Assembly: GCA_012521315.1 (NCBI GenBank)
Contig: JAAYMP010000225.1
Span: 1 to 16,221 of the forward strand
DNA length: 16,221 bases
From: Bacillota bacterium
GTDB taxonomy: Bacteria > Bacillota > UBA4882 > UBA10575
Direction: 5' to 3'
This document shows positions 1 to 7,012 of this stretch, one piece after another. Each line of letters opens with the position of its first letter. Positions within the stretch are counted from its first letter, which is position 1. Made by a program: the position numbers and the translations under genes. The notes below the pieces were generated by a model. The model was not told the origin of the DNA. It did not search any database and saw only the letters and a list, made by a program, of their open reading frames with translations.

Positions 1-609
1 AAAGTAGACGTTGCTCTGGCTCTAGTGAAACCGGATGGATTCAATAAAGAAATACAGCCTGATGGAACTGAAGTTTATACCGCAGAGATTACATACAGCA
101 AGGACAAAGAGCATCTCCTGACTAGAATCTGTGATATAAAAGATAACGTTAATGACTTTGGCTTTCACTATACTCCTTACAACTTTGATTCCAACCCTGA
201 GAAATCTTTCTTTGAACAAATGTTGACACATCTTAATCTTCATCCTACAGAGATCGAAGATATCTATTTTACCGGAGCCCTTACCGACTCAAATAAAACC
301 GACTTTTTTGTGGAATACAAAGACGATAAAGGCAAGTGGCGTCGTTATACTCCCGACTTCATTATCCGAAAGAAAGGTAAAGGTAAGAAACCAGGGAAAT
401 GCCTTATTGTTGAGATTAAGGCGGAAAGAGAAAGAAACCATATCTTAGATGGGGAAAACGGTAAAAAAGCCTTAGCCTTACGGAAATGGGAGAAGCTCAA
501 CCCTGACCGGTTAAAGTATGAAATGGTCTTTGCGCCAGCAGATACTGTGCCTTATGATCGGACTAAGTTCGCACGGGACTTTATTGAGGGGGAAACCAGA
601 AATGAATGA
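1..609 (+). CDS. Type III-like restriction/helicase subunit, C-terminal part (5' end outside window)
   Basis: The frame is open from base 1, so this is the 3' end of a longer gene; a GTG at 25 is internal, not a start. About 202 residues are visible. The core is a PD-(D/E)xK nuclease pattern: an acidic helix (EKSFFEQ), then YTPDFII and about 20 residues later LIVEIKAE, giving the PD...ExK catalytic set. This arrangement is known from the C-terminal endonuclease domain of type III Res subunits and related DEAD/DEAH helicase-nucleases; the helicase part would lie off the left edge. It overlaps the following methyltransferase by 8 bp, so the two are probably translationally coupled parts of one restriction-modification system. 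Codons are AT-rich compared with the genes from 3348 on. The exact type (III versus a related helicase-nuclease system) cannot be settled from this fragment. Confidence 0.78.
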   Translation, partial: KVDVALALVKPDGFNKEIQPDGTEVYTAEITYSKDKEHLLTRICDIKDNVNDFGFHYTPYNFDSNPEKSFFEQMLTHLNLHPTEIEDIYFTGALTDSNKTDFFVEYKDDKGKWRRYTPDFIIRKKGKGKKPGKCLIVEIKAERERNHILDGENGKKALALRKWEKLNPDRLKYEMVFAPADTVPYDRTKFARDFIEGETRNE

Positions 610-2572
610 GAGTAAAGAAATAAAGATCAAAGCGGCAAAAGGTAGACCGATGTTAACCTGGGTTGGAAAGCGGCCCTTAAATCAAGTTACTGCTTTTCCA
701 GCTCAACATATAGAGACTTTTGACCCTACTAGGGATTTGGGCAAAAGGAAACCGGATGATGTTTGGAGCGATTGGCCTGCCAATTATCCCAAAGGTGGGT
801 TGCTATTTCATGGGGATAATAAGGAAGTACTAGCTCATTTACTAGCCAATGGTTTTAGGGGTAAAATCAAGCTTATATATATTGACCCTCCCTTTGATTC
901 CGGTGCAGATTATGTACGTAGAGTTGAATTAAGGGGTGTTTCTGAGAAAACTAAAATAGAAGGTGAAGGATATTCTCTAGGTGAGCAGATCCAATATACG
1001 GATATTTGGGCAAATGATAATTATCTACAGTTTATATTTGAGAGATTACTTCTTCTAAAAGAGATTCTGGCAGAAGATGGTTTTATCATTGTACATTTAA
1101 ACACAGATAGAGCACATTATATAAAAGTGGTGATGGATGAGGTTTTTGGCAATAAAAACTTCCGCAATGAAATAGTTGTCAAAAGAATCCGTAAAAGTTA
1201 TGTAGAATCATCAGGCATTACTTCACTTAATGAAGGCTGTGATTATTTACTCCTATTTTCGAAGTCTCCTGAAACAAAGTTCCAAGCACCTCTTAAATAT
1301 TCACCAAAAGAAGAACGTTGGCATTCTTTTGATGCGCCCAACATAAGAAACAATTTAACTTATGAATTGTTTGGGCATTATCCTCCAGCTGGAAGACATT
1401 GGATGAAGTCAGAAGAAGAAGCAAAAAAAATGATTGCTAATGGCGACTTGCGCCCTAATCCCAATACCGGATGGCCAGAATATCGTCTGGAAGCCACGGA
1501 TTATATAACACGCGATACATTATGGGATGATATAACAGCTTCTTCGTTTTTAACTGGATACCCTACTGAGAAAAAAGAAGAGATGATTGAACTACTTGTA
1601 TCTATGGCTTCTGAACCCGGAGATATTATTTTAGACTGCTTCATCGGTTCCGGTACTACCGCTGCAGTCGCCCAGAAACTAGGGCGCAGGTGGATTGGGT
1701 GCGACATTAATAAAGGAGCTATTCAAACTACCAGTAAAAGACTTCAGTCCATTATACAAGAACAAATAAAGGAATTATTAGAACCAGTCCAAAAACCATT
1801 AATTAATACGGATAAAAACAGCAATGCAAATGTTCCTCCTGCTCAGCTTTCCTTTACGGTCTGGAGAGTCAACGATTATGACCTCGCCGTTCAGCATAAT
1901 GAAGCGGTGAACTTAGCTTGTGAACATATTGGGGTGGAACGTACCCGTTCCGACGGGTTCTTTGACGGGACTTTAGGTAATAGGCTGGTCAAGATTGTAC
2001 CTTTTGGTCACCCCTTATCCCCTATTGACTTAGAGGAAATTAAAAAAGAACTGGAAGCCCGTCCTGAGGAAGACCGGAATATCGTACTTGTTTGTCTGGG
2101 AAAAGAACTGGCCGCCGATTCCTGGCTGGAAGATTGGAACAGATTAAGAAAAGGCAATGATGCAGTCAACCGGATTGAAGTAATTGAACTACGTACTGAC
2201 CCTAAATATGGGAAATTCATTATCCATTCCCCAGCTTCTGCTAAAGTTGATATTCAAAAGGAGAACGGAAAAATAAAGGTCAAGATTGAAGACTTTATTA
2301 GCCCGACCATCATCGAACGTCTGGAGATGGATATGCAGATATTCAAAGCTAAAATCACCGACTGGCGAAGCATGGTGGATTGTGTGATGATTGATCCTGC
2401 TTATGATGGAAATATCTTCAATGTTGTTCTATCTGATGTTCCTGAAAGAAAAAATGATTTAGTTAATGGTACATACGAACTACCTGCCCAAGAAGGAGAA
2501 ACAACGGTAGCAGTGAAGATTATTGACATGTTAGGCGAAGAGGTTCTAGTGGTAAAAAAGCTTAGGTCATAG
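602..2572 (+). CDS. Site-specific DNA methyltransferase, beta class (type III Mod-like)
   Basis: 656 residues, probably an S-adenosylmethionine-dependent adenine-N6 (or cytosine-N4) methyltransferase. The catalytic motif IV is DPPF (residues about 95-98, in IYIDPPFDSG) and precedes the SAM-binding motif I FIGSGT (about 347-352); this order defines the beta class, to which type III Mod subunits belong. DPPF replaces the commoner DPPY. The region between the motifs presumably holds target recognition. After about residue 390 comes a long extension ending in a conserved-looking block (ITDWRSMVD, NVVLSDVPERK) that is not part of the methylase fold. The ATG at 602 is chosen over an in-frame ATG at 518 because it follows a GAGGGGG ribosome site at 585-591 and overlaps the upstream nuclease gene by only 8 bp. 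The nuclease gene comes first, the reverse of the usual mod-res order. Confidence 0.85.
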   Translation: MNESKEIKIKAAKGRPMLTWVGKRPLNQVTAFPAQHIETFDPTRDLGKRKPDDVWSDWPANYPKGGLLFHGDNKEVLAHLLANGFRGKIKLIYIDPPFDSGADYVRRVELRGVSEKTKIEGEGYSLGEQIQYTDIWANDNYLQFIFERLLLLKEILAEDGFIIVHLNTDRAHYIKVVMDEVFGNKNFRNEIVVKRIRKSYVESSGITSLNEGCDYLLLFSKSPETKFQAPLKYSPKEERWHSFDAPNIRNNLTYELFGHYPPAGRHWMKSEEEAKKMIANGDLRPNPNTGWPEYRLEATDYITRDTLWDDITASSFLTGYPTEKKEEMIELLVSMASEPGDIILDCFIGSGTTAAVAQKLGRRWIGCDINKGAIQTTSKRLQSIIQEQIKELLEPVQKPLINTDKNSNANVPPAQLSFTVWRVNDYDLAVQHNEAVNLACEHIGVERTRSDGFFDGTLGNRLVKIVPFGHPLSPIDLEEIKKELEARPEEDRNIVLVCLGKELAADSWLEDWNRLRKGNDAVNRIEVIELRTDPKYGKFIIHSPASAKVDIQKENGKIKVKIEDFISPTIIERLEMDMQIFKAKITDWRSMVDCVMIDPAYDGNIFNVVLSDVPERKNDLVNGTYELPAQEGETTVAVKIIDMLGEEVLVVKKLRS

Positions 2573-2687
2573 TCAGGTTGGTATAGACCAGGGTTTTTTG
2601 CATGGCAAAAGCATTCCCTCCATCCTCCGGCGTTTCCTCCCACTTGATTTCCGCTTTCGGATCAACTTTTCTCTTTACTCTCACCAT
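2562..2687 (-). CDS. Small hypothetical protein (41 aa)
   Basis: ATG at 2687-2685 follows an AGGAGG site at 2702-2697 with 9 nt spacing, one of the better translation starts in the window. The frame runs to TAA at 2564-2562, inside the last codons of the convergent methyltransferase (11 bp overlap). The product begins MVRVKRKVDP and is polar with no membrane segment or recognised domain. The ribosome site sits in the loop and stem of a small hairpin (AAGCCT/AGGCTT, 2694-2714), which could affect initiation. It may be a real small protein or the surviving 5' end of a gene cut when the neighbouring restriction-modification genes arrived. No homolog is recognised; the coding call rests on start context only. 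Confidence 0.4.
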   Translation of the reverse strand: MVRVKRKVDPKAEIKWEETPEDGGNAFAMQKTLVYTNLTMT

Positions 2688-2743
2688 TATTAAAAGCCTC
2701 CTTTTTTTAGGCTTGGATAAAGGAGACTTGAAAAGAGACTCAT

Positions 2744-2797
2744 GACTGTCTCCGTCCCCCGTTTTTAATAGGACAGTGTCCTACAAAGGGTCCCCGC
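2744..2797. repeat. Possible degraded GGGGAC-type palindromic repeat
   Basis: The stretch has C-runs at one end (CCGTCCCCC, 2752-2760) and GGGTCCCC near the other (2788-2795), with an odd palindrome AGGACA-G-TGTCCT at 2770-2782 between. It resembles the decayed intergenic repeats with GGGGAC ends that are common in Clostridia and often linked to IS200/REP-type transposases. No transposase is present and the ends do not match cleanly, so this is a resemblance only. The rest of 2688-2800 contains nothing else recognisable. Confidence 0.22.
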
Positions 2798-2800
2798 CAA

Positions 2801-2832
2801 ATAGAAAAAGAGGCTTTTTCCAAAGCCTCTTT
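2801..2832 (-). terminator. Intrinsic terminator of the tRNA-Gln/tRNA-Glu transcript
   Basis: Perfect 11-bp stem (AAAGAGGCTTT / AAAGCCTCTTT, 2807-2832) with a 4-nt loop. Read on the minus strand it is followed by TTCTAT and lies 22 nt past the tRNA-Glu 3' end, so it ends the tRNA transcript. Confidence 0.85.
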
Positions 2833-2854
2833 CCTCAGCACTTTATTATTAATT

Positions 2855-2930
2855 TGGTAGTCCCAACGGGAATCGAACCCGTGTCTCCGCCGTGAGAGGG
2901 CGGTGTCCTAGGCCGCTAGACGATGGGACC
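2855..2930 (-). tRNA. tRNA-Glu (anticodon CUC)
   Basis: 76 nt with encoded CCA. The acceptor stem GGTCCCA pairs with TGGGACT (first pair G-U), the D arm is of the CGTCTAGCGGCCTAGGAC type, the anticodon stem CCGCC/GGCGG encloses loop CTCTCAC with anticodon CTC, and the T loop is TTCGATT. Identity elements fit glutamate, codon GAG. It is the second gene of a two-tRNA transcript, 10 nt after tRNA-Gln. Its 3' end faces the AT-rich restriction-modification segment, the side where integrative elements usually insert. Confidence 0.95.
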
Positions 2931-2940
2931 ACTTCAAAGA

Positions 2941-3014
2941 TGGCTGGGGGAGAAGGACTCGAACCCTCGCTAGCGGGGCCAGAACCCGCCGTCCTACCAC
3001 TAGACGATCCCCCA
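2941..3014 (-). tRNA. tRNA-Gln (anticodon CUG)
   Basis: 74 nt with encoded CCA. Acceptor stem TGGGGGA/TCCCCCA with discriminator G, D arm GTCTAGTGGTAGGAC, anticodon stem GCGGG/CCCGC enclosing loop TTCTGGC with anticodon CTG, and T loop TTCGAGT. It reads CAG. It is first in the transcript, 21 nt downstream of a strong promoter. Confidence 0.95.
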
Positions 3015-3034
3015 GTGCAGCAATGGCATTTATT

Positions 3035-3063
3035 ATTATAACACCCACACCCATCATGGTCAA
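3035..3063 (-). promoter_or_regulatory. Promoter of the tRNA-Gln/tRNA-Glu operon
   Basis: Minus-strand TTGACC (3063-3058), 17-bp spacer, TATAAT (3040-3035). This is near-consensus for the housekeeping sigma factor; the -10 box ends 20 nt upstream of the tRNA-Gln 5' end. Confidence 0.85.
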
Positions 3064-3183
3064 GAAGTTTATTAGCCACAGCTTTGTTTTTGGCTGATAC
3101 GCTACCGGAATTGTTTTTACTGTATTAGGTATACAAGATCTTAACCCAATGTTCAAATCGGAAAGATTTTTTTCCGGCAATAG

Positions 3184-3213
3184 TTGTGTTAAAGTGTAAT
3201 TATTAGTTAATAT
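3184..3213 (+). promoter_or_regulatory. Candidate distal promoter for the PEP carboxykinase gene
   Basis: TTGTGT (3184-3189), 18-bp spacer, TAATAT (3208-3213). It would give a leader of roughly 125-130 nt, keeping the ribosome site intact. The -35 box is a weak match, so this is only a candidate. The surrounding 3064-3347 region is AT-rich and holds no convincing gene. Confidence 0.35.
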
Positions 3214-3302
3214 GGGGAGGAATTCGAATTTTTAGGAATCGTTCCTTTACAGTTTTCGTAATGGAATCAATTCCCGAGTTCTTCCTTGTTTTCTGCCGTC
3301 TA

Positions 3303-3331
3303 TTGACCAGACGCGGAGACAATACTATAAC
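3303..3331 (+). promoter_or_regulatory. Candidate proximal promoter for the PEP carboxykinase gene
   Basis: TTGACC (3303-3308), 17-bp spacer, TATAAC (3326-3331): a good sigma-A match. However, transcription would begin near 3337-3339, inside the AAGGAGG ribosome site at 3334-3340, leaving an almost leaderless message. The -35 box lies in the loop of a small dyad (CGTCT...AGACG). Either this promoter is real with an unusually short leader, or the distal one is used. Confidence 0.4.
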
Positions 3332-3347
3332 ATAAGGAGGATTAGTC

Positions 3348-5183
3348 ATGTTGGACAACGTCAGTCGAGCCAAACTTGAAGCCCTAAACAACCCGAAGGT
3401 CATGGCCTATGTGGAGGAAGCGATTAAAATCTGCCGTCCGGCGAAGGTCACCGTGATCACCGATTCCGAAGAAGACACCAAATATATCCGGGAACTGGCC
3501 ATTAAAAACCAGGAAGAAAACCCGTTAAAATTAAAAGGCCACACCATCCATTTTGATAGTCCGAAGGACCAAGGCCGGGATAAACAACATACCAGATATC
3601 TAGTCTCCAAAAAGGTGGATTGGGGGATTAATGTCAACTATATCCTCAAGGATGAGGGCTTGCCGGAGATCCTTTCCATCATCGACGGGATTATGGAAGG
3701 CAAGGAAATGCTGATTGCCTTCTTCTCCCTTGGCCCAACCAACTCCCCATTTTCGCTACGGGCAATGCAGATCACCGATTCGGCCTACGTTGTCCACAGC
3801 GAAAAGATCCTCTACCGCAGTGGCTATGAAGAATTTAAACGCTTGAACGGTTCCGACGATTTCTTCTATTTCCTGCACTCCGCAGGTCGTTTGGTCAACA
3901 ACGTGACCGCCGACATCGACAAACGCCGGATCTACATCGACCTGGAAGAGAACCGGGTGTACACGGTGAACAACCAGTACGCCGGCAACAGCGTCGGCCT
4001 GAAGAAACTGGCCTTCCGCTTGGCCATCCAGAAAGCGCAGCGGGAAGGCTGGCTGGCCGAGCATATGTTCCTCATGGGCGTTCACGGAAAACCGGGCCGG
4101 ACCACCTATTTTGCCGGGGCTTTCCCCAGCGCCTGCGGGAAAACCAGTACCGCCATGCTCCCCGGGCAGAGCATTGTCGGCGACGACATCGCCTATTTCC
4201 GTAAAATCGACGGGGAAATCCGGGCGGTTAACGTCGAGAAAGGAATCTTTGGCATTATTGAAAACGTCAACCCCGATGATGACCCGTTGATCTATGAAGC
4301 CCTCACCACCCCGCGGGAGGTTATCTTCTCCAACGTCCTGGTGAGCGACGGCACACCCTATTGGTTGGGGATGGGGAAAGAGCCGCCGGCCGAAGGGATC
4401 AACTTTACGGGCCATTGGTATAAAGGGAAGAAGGACGAAAACGGGAAGGATATCCCTTATGCGCATAAAAACGCCCGTTACACCATTGCCCTCGAGGAAC
4501 TGGACAATGTGGACCCCAATCTTAACAACCCCATGGGCGTTCCGGTGAAGGCGATTGTTTACGGTGGCCGCGATTCCTATACGACCGTCCCCATCTGCGA
4601 GTCCCTCTCCTGGGCCCACGGCGTCTTCGTTGGCGCGACCGTCGAATCGGAAACGACCGCTGCCACCATCGGAAAAGAAGGGGTCCGCACCCATGATCCC
4701 ATGGCCAATCAGGACTTCATCTCCGTCCCGCTAGCCACTTACCTGGAGAACCACCTGAAATTTGTGAAAGAGGCAAAAGAAGAGCCGAAGATCTTTGCCA
4801 CCAACTACTTCTTGAAGAATGCCGAAGGCAAATACCTCAACGGCAAACTCGACAAGAAAGTCTGGATCCTCTGGGCCGAAGGCCGCGTCAACGGCGACTA
4901 CGACGCGATCGAGACCCCGGTCGGCCGGATTCCCAAGTACGAAGACCTGAAGGACCTGTTTAAAAAGCACTTAAACACCGATTATACGAAAGAAGACTAC
5001 AACGAACAGTTCGCGATCCGGATCGCCAAATACTTGGAGAAAATGGACCGGATGACCGAGGCTTTCAGCCACATTAAATTGCCTGCGGCCTTTGCCGCCG
5101 AAATGGAGAACCAGATTAAACGGTTGAAAGAGGCCAAAGCCATTTACGGTGATGTGGCTACTCCCGAGCAATTCCGGAAATAA
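3348..5183 (+). CDS. pckG: Phosphoenolpyruvate carboxykinase, GTP-type family
   Basis: 611 residues, the usual length of the GTP family. It interconverts oxaloacetate and PEP plus CO2 with a nucleotide phosphate donor. The family signature FPSACGKT is at 259-266 (P-loop with reactive Cys263), the metal/phosphate motif GDDIAYF at 278-284, and the conserved AEHM with its metal-ligand His shortly before the P-loop. ATG 3348 follows AAGGAGG with 7 nt spacing. Some donor-site positions differ from what I remember of vertebrate GTP enzymes: the conserved MRSEATAA block reads VESETTAA here (Glu433 for Arg), and the guanine-pocket segment after EGKY lacks the PGFGEN pattern. The catalytic core is intact, but the nucleotide preference is uncertain. 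It is monocistronic, ended by a strong terminator. In a fermenter it could work anaplerotically or in gluconeogenesis. Confidence 0.93.
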   Translation: MLDNVSRAKLEALNNPKVMAYVEEAIKICRPAKVTVITDSEEDTKYIRELAIKNQEENPLKLKGHTIHFDSPKDQGRDKQHTRYLVSKKVDWGINVNYILKDEGLPEILSIIDGIMEGKEMLIAFFSLGPTNSPFSLRAMQITDSAYVVHSEKILYRSGYEEFKRLNGSDDFFYFLHSAGRLVNNVTADIDKRRIYIDLEENRVYTVNNQYAGNSVGLKKLAFRLAIQKAQREGWLAEHMFLMGVHGKPGRTTYFAGAFPSACGKTSTAMLPGQSIVGDDIAYFRKIDGEIRAVNVEKGIFGIIENVNPDDDPLIYEALTTPREVIFSNVLVSDGTPYWLGMGKEPPAEGINFTGHWYKGKKDENGKDIPYAHKNARYTIALEELDNVDPNLNNPMGVPVKAIVYGGRDSYTTVPICESLSWAHGVFVGATVESETTAATIGKEGVRTHDPMANQDFISVPLATYLENHLKFVKEAKEEPKIFATNYFLKNAEGKYLNGKLDKKVWILWAEGRVNGDYDAIETPVGRIPKYEDLKDLFKKHLNTDYTKEDYNEQFAIRIAKYLEKMDRMTEAFSHIKLPAAFAAEMENQIKRLKEAKAIYGDVATPEQFRK

Positions 5184-5211
5184 TAATCTTATAACCCACT
5201 ACCAACCTTAA

Positions 5212-5253
5212 AAAGACAAACGAGCCTGTTTTCCTACAGGCTCGTTTGTCTTT
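5212..5253 (+). terminator. Intrinsic terminator after the PEP carboxykinase gene
   Basis: Perfect 18-bp stem (AAAGACAAACGAGCCTGT and its complement) with a 6-nt loop, starting 28 nt after the stop codon and ending in TTT. The A-rich 5' arm means it could also work in the opposite direction. Confidence 0.9.
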
Positions 5254-5260
5254 AACTCTC

Positions 5261-5283
5261 CGCCGGCAAAGCCGGAGCCGGCG
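5261..5283. other. Short GC-rich hairpin
   Basis: CGCCGGC (5261-5267) and GCCGGCG (5277-5283) flank a 9-nt loop that itself contains GCCGG. It has no T-run and lies just past the terminator, upstream of the AI-2E gene. Function unknown. Confidence 0.35.
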
Positions 5284-5375
5284 AAACTGAAATCAAACTG
5301 TAAACATCACCGGAAAGGAGATCACCTTTTCCTTGTGGAAAATAAATCCTACCGCCCCGAAAGGAAGATCACGCT

Positions 5376-6446
5376 ATGGCTATGTTTGAGAATAAGTTTT
5401 TTAAAATCACCTTTTCAATCCTGCTGGTGCTCTTGATCCTTTTCCTCTGGAAACAAGTGCATTATATCTACGAACCGCTCAATTCGGTGATCGCGGTCTT
5501 GTTGACACCCCTACTGTTCAGCGTCTTCTTCTATTACCTGCTGCGCCCGGTTGTTCGCTTTTTAACGAAGTATCTGCGCTACAAGGTTTTGGCCATCCTC
5601 ATCACTTTCTTGTTGCTCGCCGCGGTCATCATCACCGTCAGTTTCTTTGGCGGCAGTATAATTCAGAAACAGATCCGGGACCTAACCCATTTGTTCGCGA
5701 ACTATTATACTTCCATCCGCAACAGCCTGCGCAATATCGACAACGAGTTGCTCGCCCATTACTTCGAGAAGTACAAGCTCGAAGAGAAACTCTCCGCGTT
5801 CGCCACCCGGTTATTAACGGTGATCCAGCAAAACTTCTTTGGCATTTTTTCGAAGATAACCAGCATCGGTGCGGTTATTATTCTGATCCCGGTGATCGTC
5901 TATTATTTTCTCAAGGACGACCAGGCAATTTACCACGGGGCACTTGGTCTCTTCCCTGCCAAGCTGAGAAAACTGGGCGGTGCCATCCTGGACGAAGTCG
6001 ACCAGACCCTAGCCCGGTATATCTCCGGTCAACTGATCGTGGCCTTAATCGAAGGAAGCCTCGCCCTGGTCGGCTACCTTATTATCGGGCTCCCCAATGC
6101 TTTGATTTTGGCGCTGACGATTACCGTCACCGCGTTTATCCCCTACATCGGCGCTATTCTCGGTGCTTTACCCGCGATTTTAATCGGGATCACCACCAGC
6201 TTTGCCCAGGCCCTGAAGGTCGTGGTCGTCCTGATCGTGGTTAACCAGTTGGAAAACAACCTCATCGCGCCCCGGCTCCACGGGAGCAGGTTAAAGATCC
6301 ATCCTTTAATCGTTATCTTCTTCGTCATGGCTTTCGTGACCGTCTTTGGTTTCCTTGGCGCGCTCTTTGCCGTTCCCTTCTATATCGTCGCCCGCATCCT
6401 CTACCGCCGGATCCGCCAATATAAAGAAACGCAAGAAGCGGGGTGA
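5376..6446 (+). CDS. AI-2E family transporter-like membrane protein
   Basis: 356 residues with the layout of the AI-2E/PerM/YtvI family (PF01594): two hydrophobic segments near the N terminus (about 10-25 and 30-60), a third at about 70-90, a soluble stretch (about 95-155), then a cluster of segments to about 345 with family-like blocks such as TAFIPYIGAILGALPAIL and the polar NQLENNLIAPRL. The C terminus is a short basic tail. Members are membrane permeases; individual substrates are mostly unknown (autoinducer-2 export, Na+/H+ exchange and other roles have been proposed), so no substrate is assigned. ATG 5376 follows GAAAGGAAG and an in-frame TAA upstream excludes earlier starts. It stands alone and converges on the ribonuclease HI gene with a 38-bp gap that has no clear terminator. 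Confidence 0.88.
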   Translation: MAMFENKFFKITFSILLVLLILFLWKQVHYIYEPLNSVIAVLLTPLLFSVFFYYLLRPVVRFLTKYLRYKVLAILITFLLLAAVIITVSFFGGSIIQKQIRDLTHLFANYYTSIRNSLRNIDNELLAHYFEKYKLEEKLSAFATRLLTVIQQNFFGIFSKITSIGAVIILIPVIVYYFLKDDQAIYHGALGLFPAKLRKLGGAILDEVDQTLARYISGQLIVALIEGSLALVGYLIIGLPNALILALTITVTAFIPYIGAILGALPAILIGITTSFAQALKVVVVLIVVNQLENNLIAPRLHGSRLKIHPLIVIFFVMAFVTVFGFLGALFAVPFYIVARILYRRIRQYKETQEAG

Positions 6447-6484
6447 GAAGCGCGCCAGAGGCGGGTGCGAGAAGCGAAAAAATG

Positions 6485-6922
6485 CTAGGTAATCTGCTTA
6501 ATCGCCGCCTTGGCCAGTTCATCGCAGCGGTTGTTCTCGACCGTATCCGCATGCCCCTTGACCTTAACCCATTCGATCCGGTGTTTCCGGCTGAGCGCCA
6601 AGAGTTGCTCCCATAAATCCTTGTTTTCCACCGGGGTTTTTTTCGCGGTCATCCAGCCGTTCTTCTCCCAACGCCGGAACCAGTTTTGCTGAAAGGCATT
6701 CACCAGATAGGCGCTGTCGGAGTAGAGTTTTACCCGGCAGGGATATTTGAGACAAGATAAAGCCTCAATCGCCGCCTTCAACTCCATCCGCTGGTTGGTG
6801 GTCTCCTTTTCCCCACCGGACAGCTCTTTCCGCTGTCCTTGGTAGAGGAGAACGGCCCCCCACCCGCCGGGGCCCGGATTGCCGCTGCATGCCCCATCGG
6901 TATAGATCTCAACTTCCTTCAT
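6485..6922 (-). CDS. rnhA: Ribonuclease HI
   Basis: 145 residues, the standard length. It cleaves the RNA strand of RNA-DNA hybrids (R-loop and primer removal) in the cytoplasm. The motifs are complete: YTDGACSGNPGPGG with Asp9, NQRMELKAA with Glu47, YSDSAYL with Asp69, VKGHAD with His124, and NRCDELA with Asp134, giving the DEDD metal site. The basic handle region (WFRRWEKNGW) of E. coli-type enzymes is present, and no N-terminal hybrid-binding domain is attached. ATG 6922 follows GGGAGG on the minus strand. It lies 90 bp after the lactate dehydrogenase gene on the same strand, so co-transcription is possible but not certain. Confidence 0.96.
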   Translation of the reverse strand: MKEVEIYTDGACSGNPGPGGWGAVLLYQGQRKELSGGEKETTNQRMELKAAIEALSCLKYPCRVKLYSDSAYLVNAFQQNWFRRWEKNGWMTAKKTPVENKDLWEQLLALSRKHRIEWVKVKGHADTVENNRCDELAKAAIKQIT

Positions 6923-7012
6923 CCGCTGCCTCCCCAGAACCGCCGCCAGACGCCGGCTCTTTATCCTTTACATTCAACCGCGGGGTTCAAAACGCTTAGC
7001 CCGGTCACCCGG

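Noticed and set aside
209..216. Zinc-ribbon-like CPVCGKNC in lactate dehydrogenase (residue numbers) as a novel fusion
   Set aside because: Similar Cys-containing loops are known in clostridial and thermophile lactate dehydrogenases, so it is a family variant rather than a new domain.
518..601. Longer start for the methyltransferase at ATG 518
   Set aside because: It would overlap the nuclease gene by 92 bp and add 28 residues unlike a methylase N terminus; ATG 602 has a GAGGGGG ribosome site and the usual short overlap.
2849..3180. Open frames across the two tRNA genes
   Set aside because: They run through perfect tRNA genes and have no ribosome sites.
3756..4694. 312-codon open frame on the minus strand inside the PEP carboxykinase gene
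   Set aside because: Long antisense frames are common opposite GC-rich genes. The product has no recognisable domain, and the plus-strand gene is a complete, well-conserved enzyme.
5335..5436. GTG-started 33-codon ORF overlapping the start of the AI-2E gene, preceded by AAAGGAG
   Set aside because: The spacing from the ribosome site to GTG is about 14 nt, the product is short and the frame soon ends inside the transporter gene. It is more likely a chance ORF; the repeated GAAAGGA(A)GATCAC motif (5312-5325 and 5359-5372) is probably just purine-rich leader.
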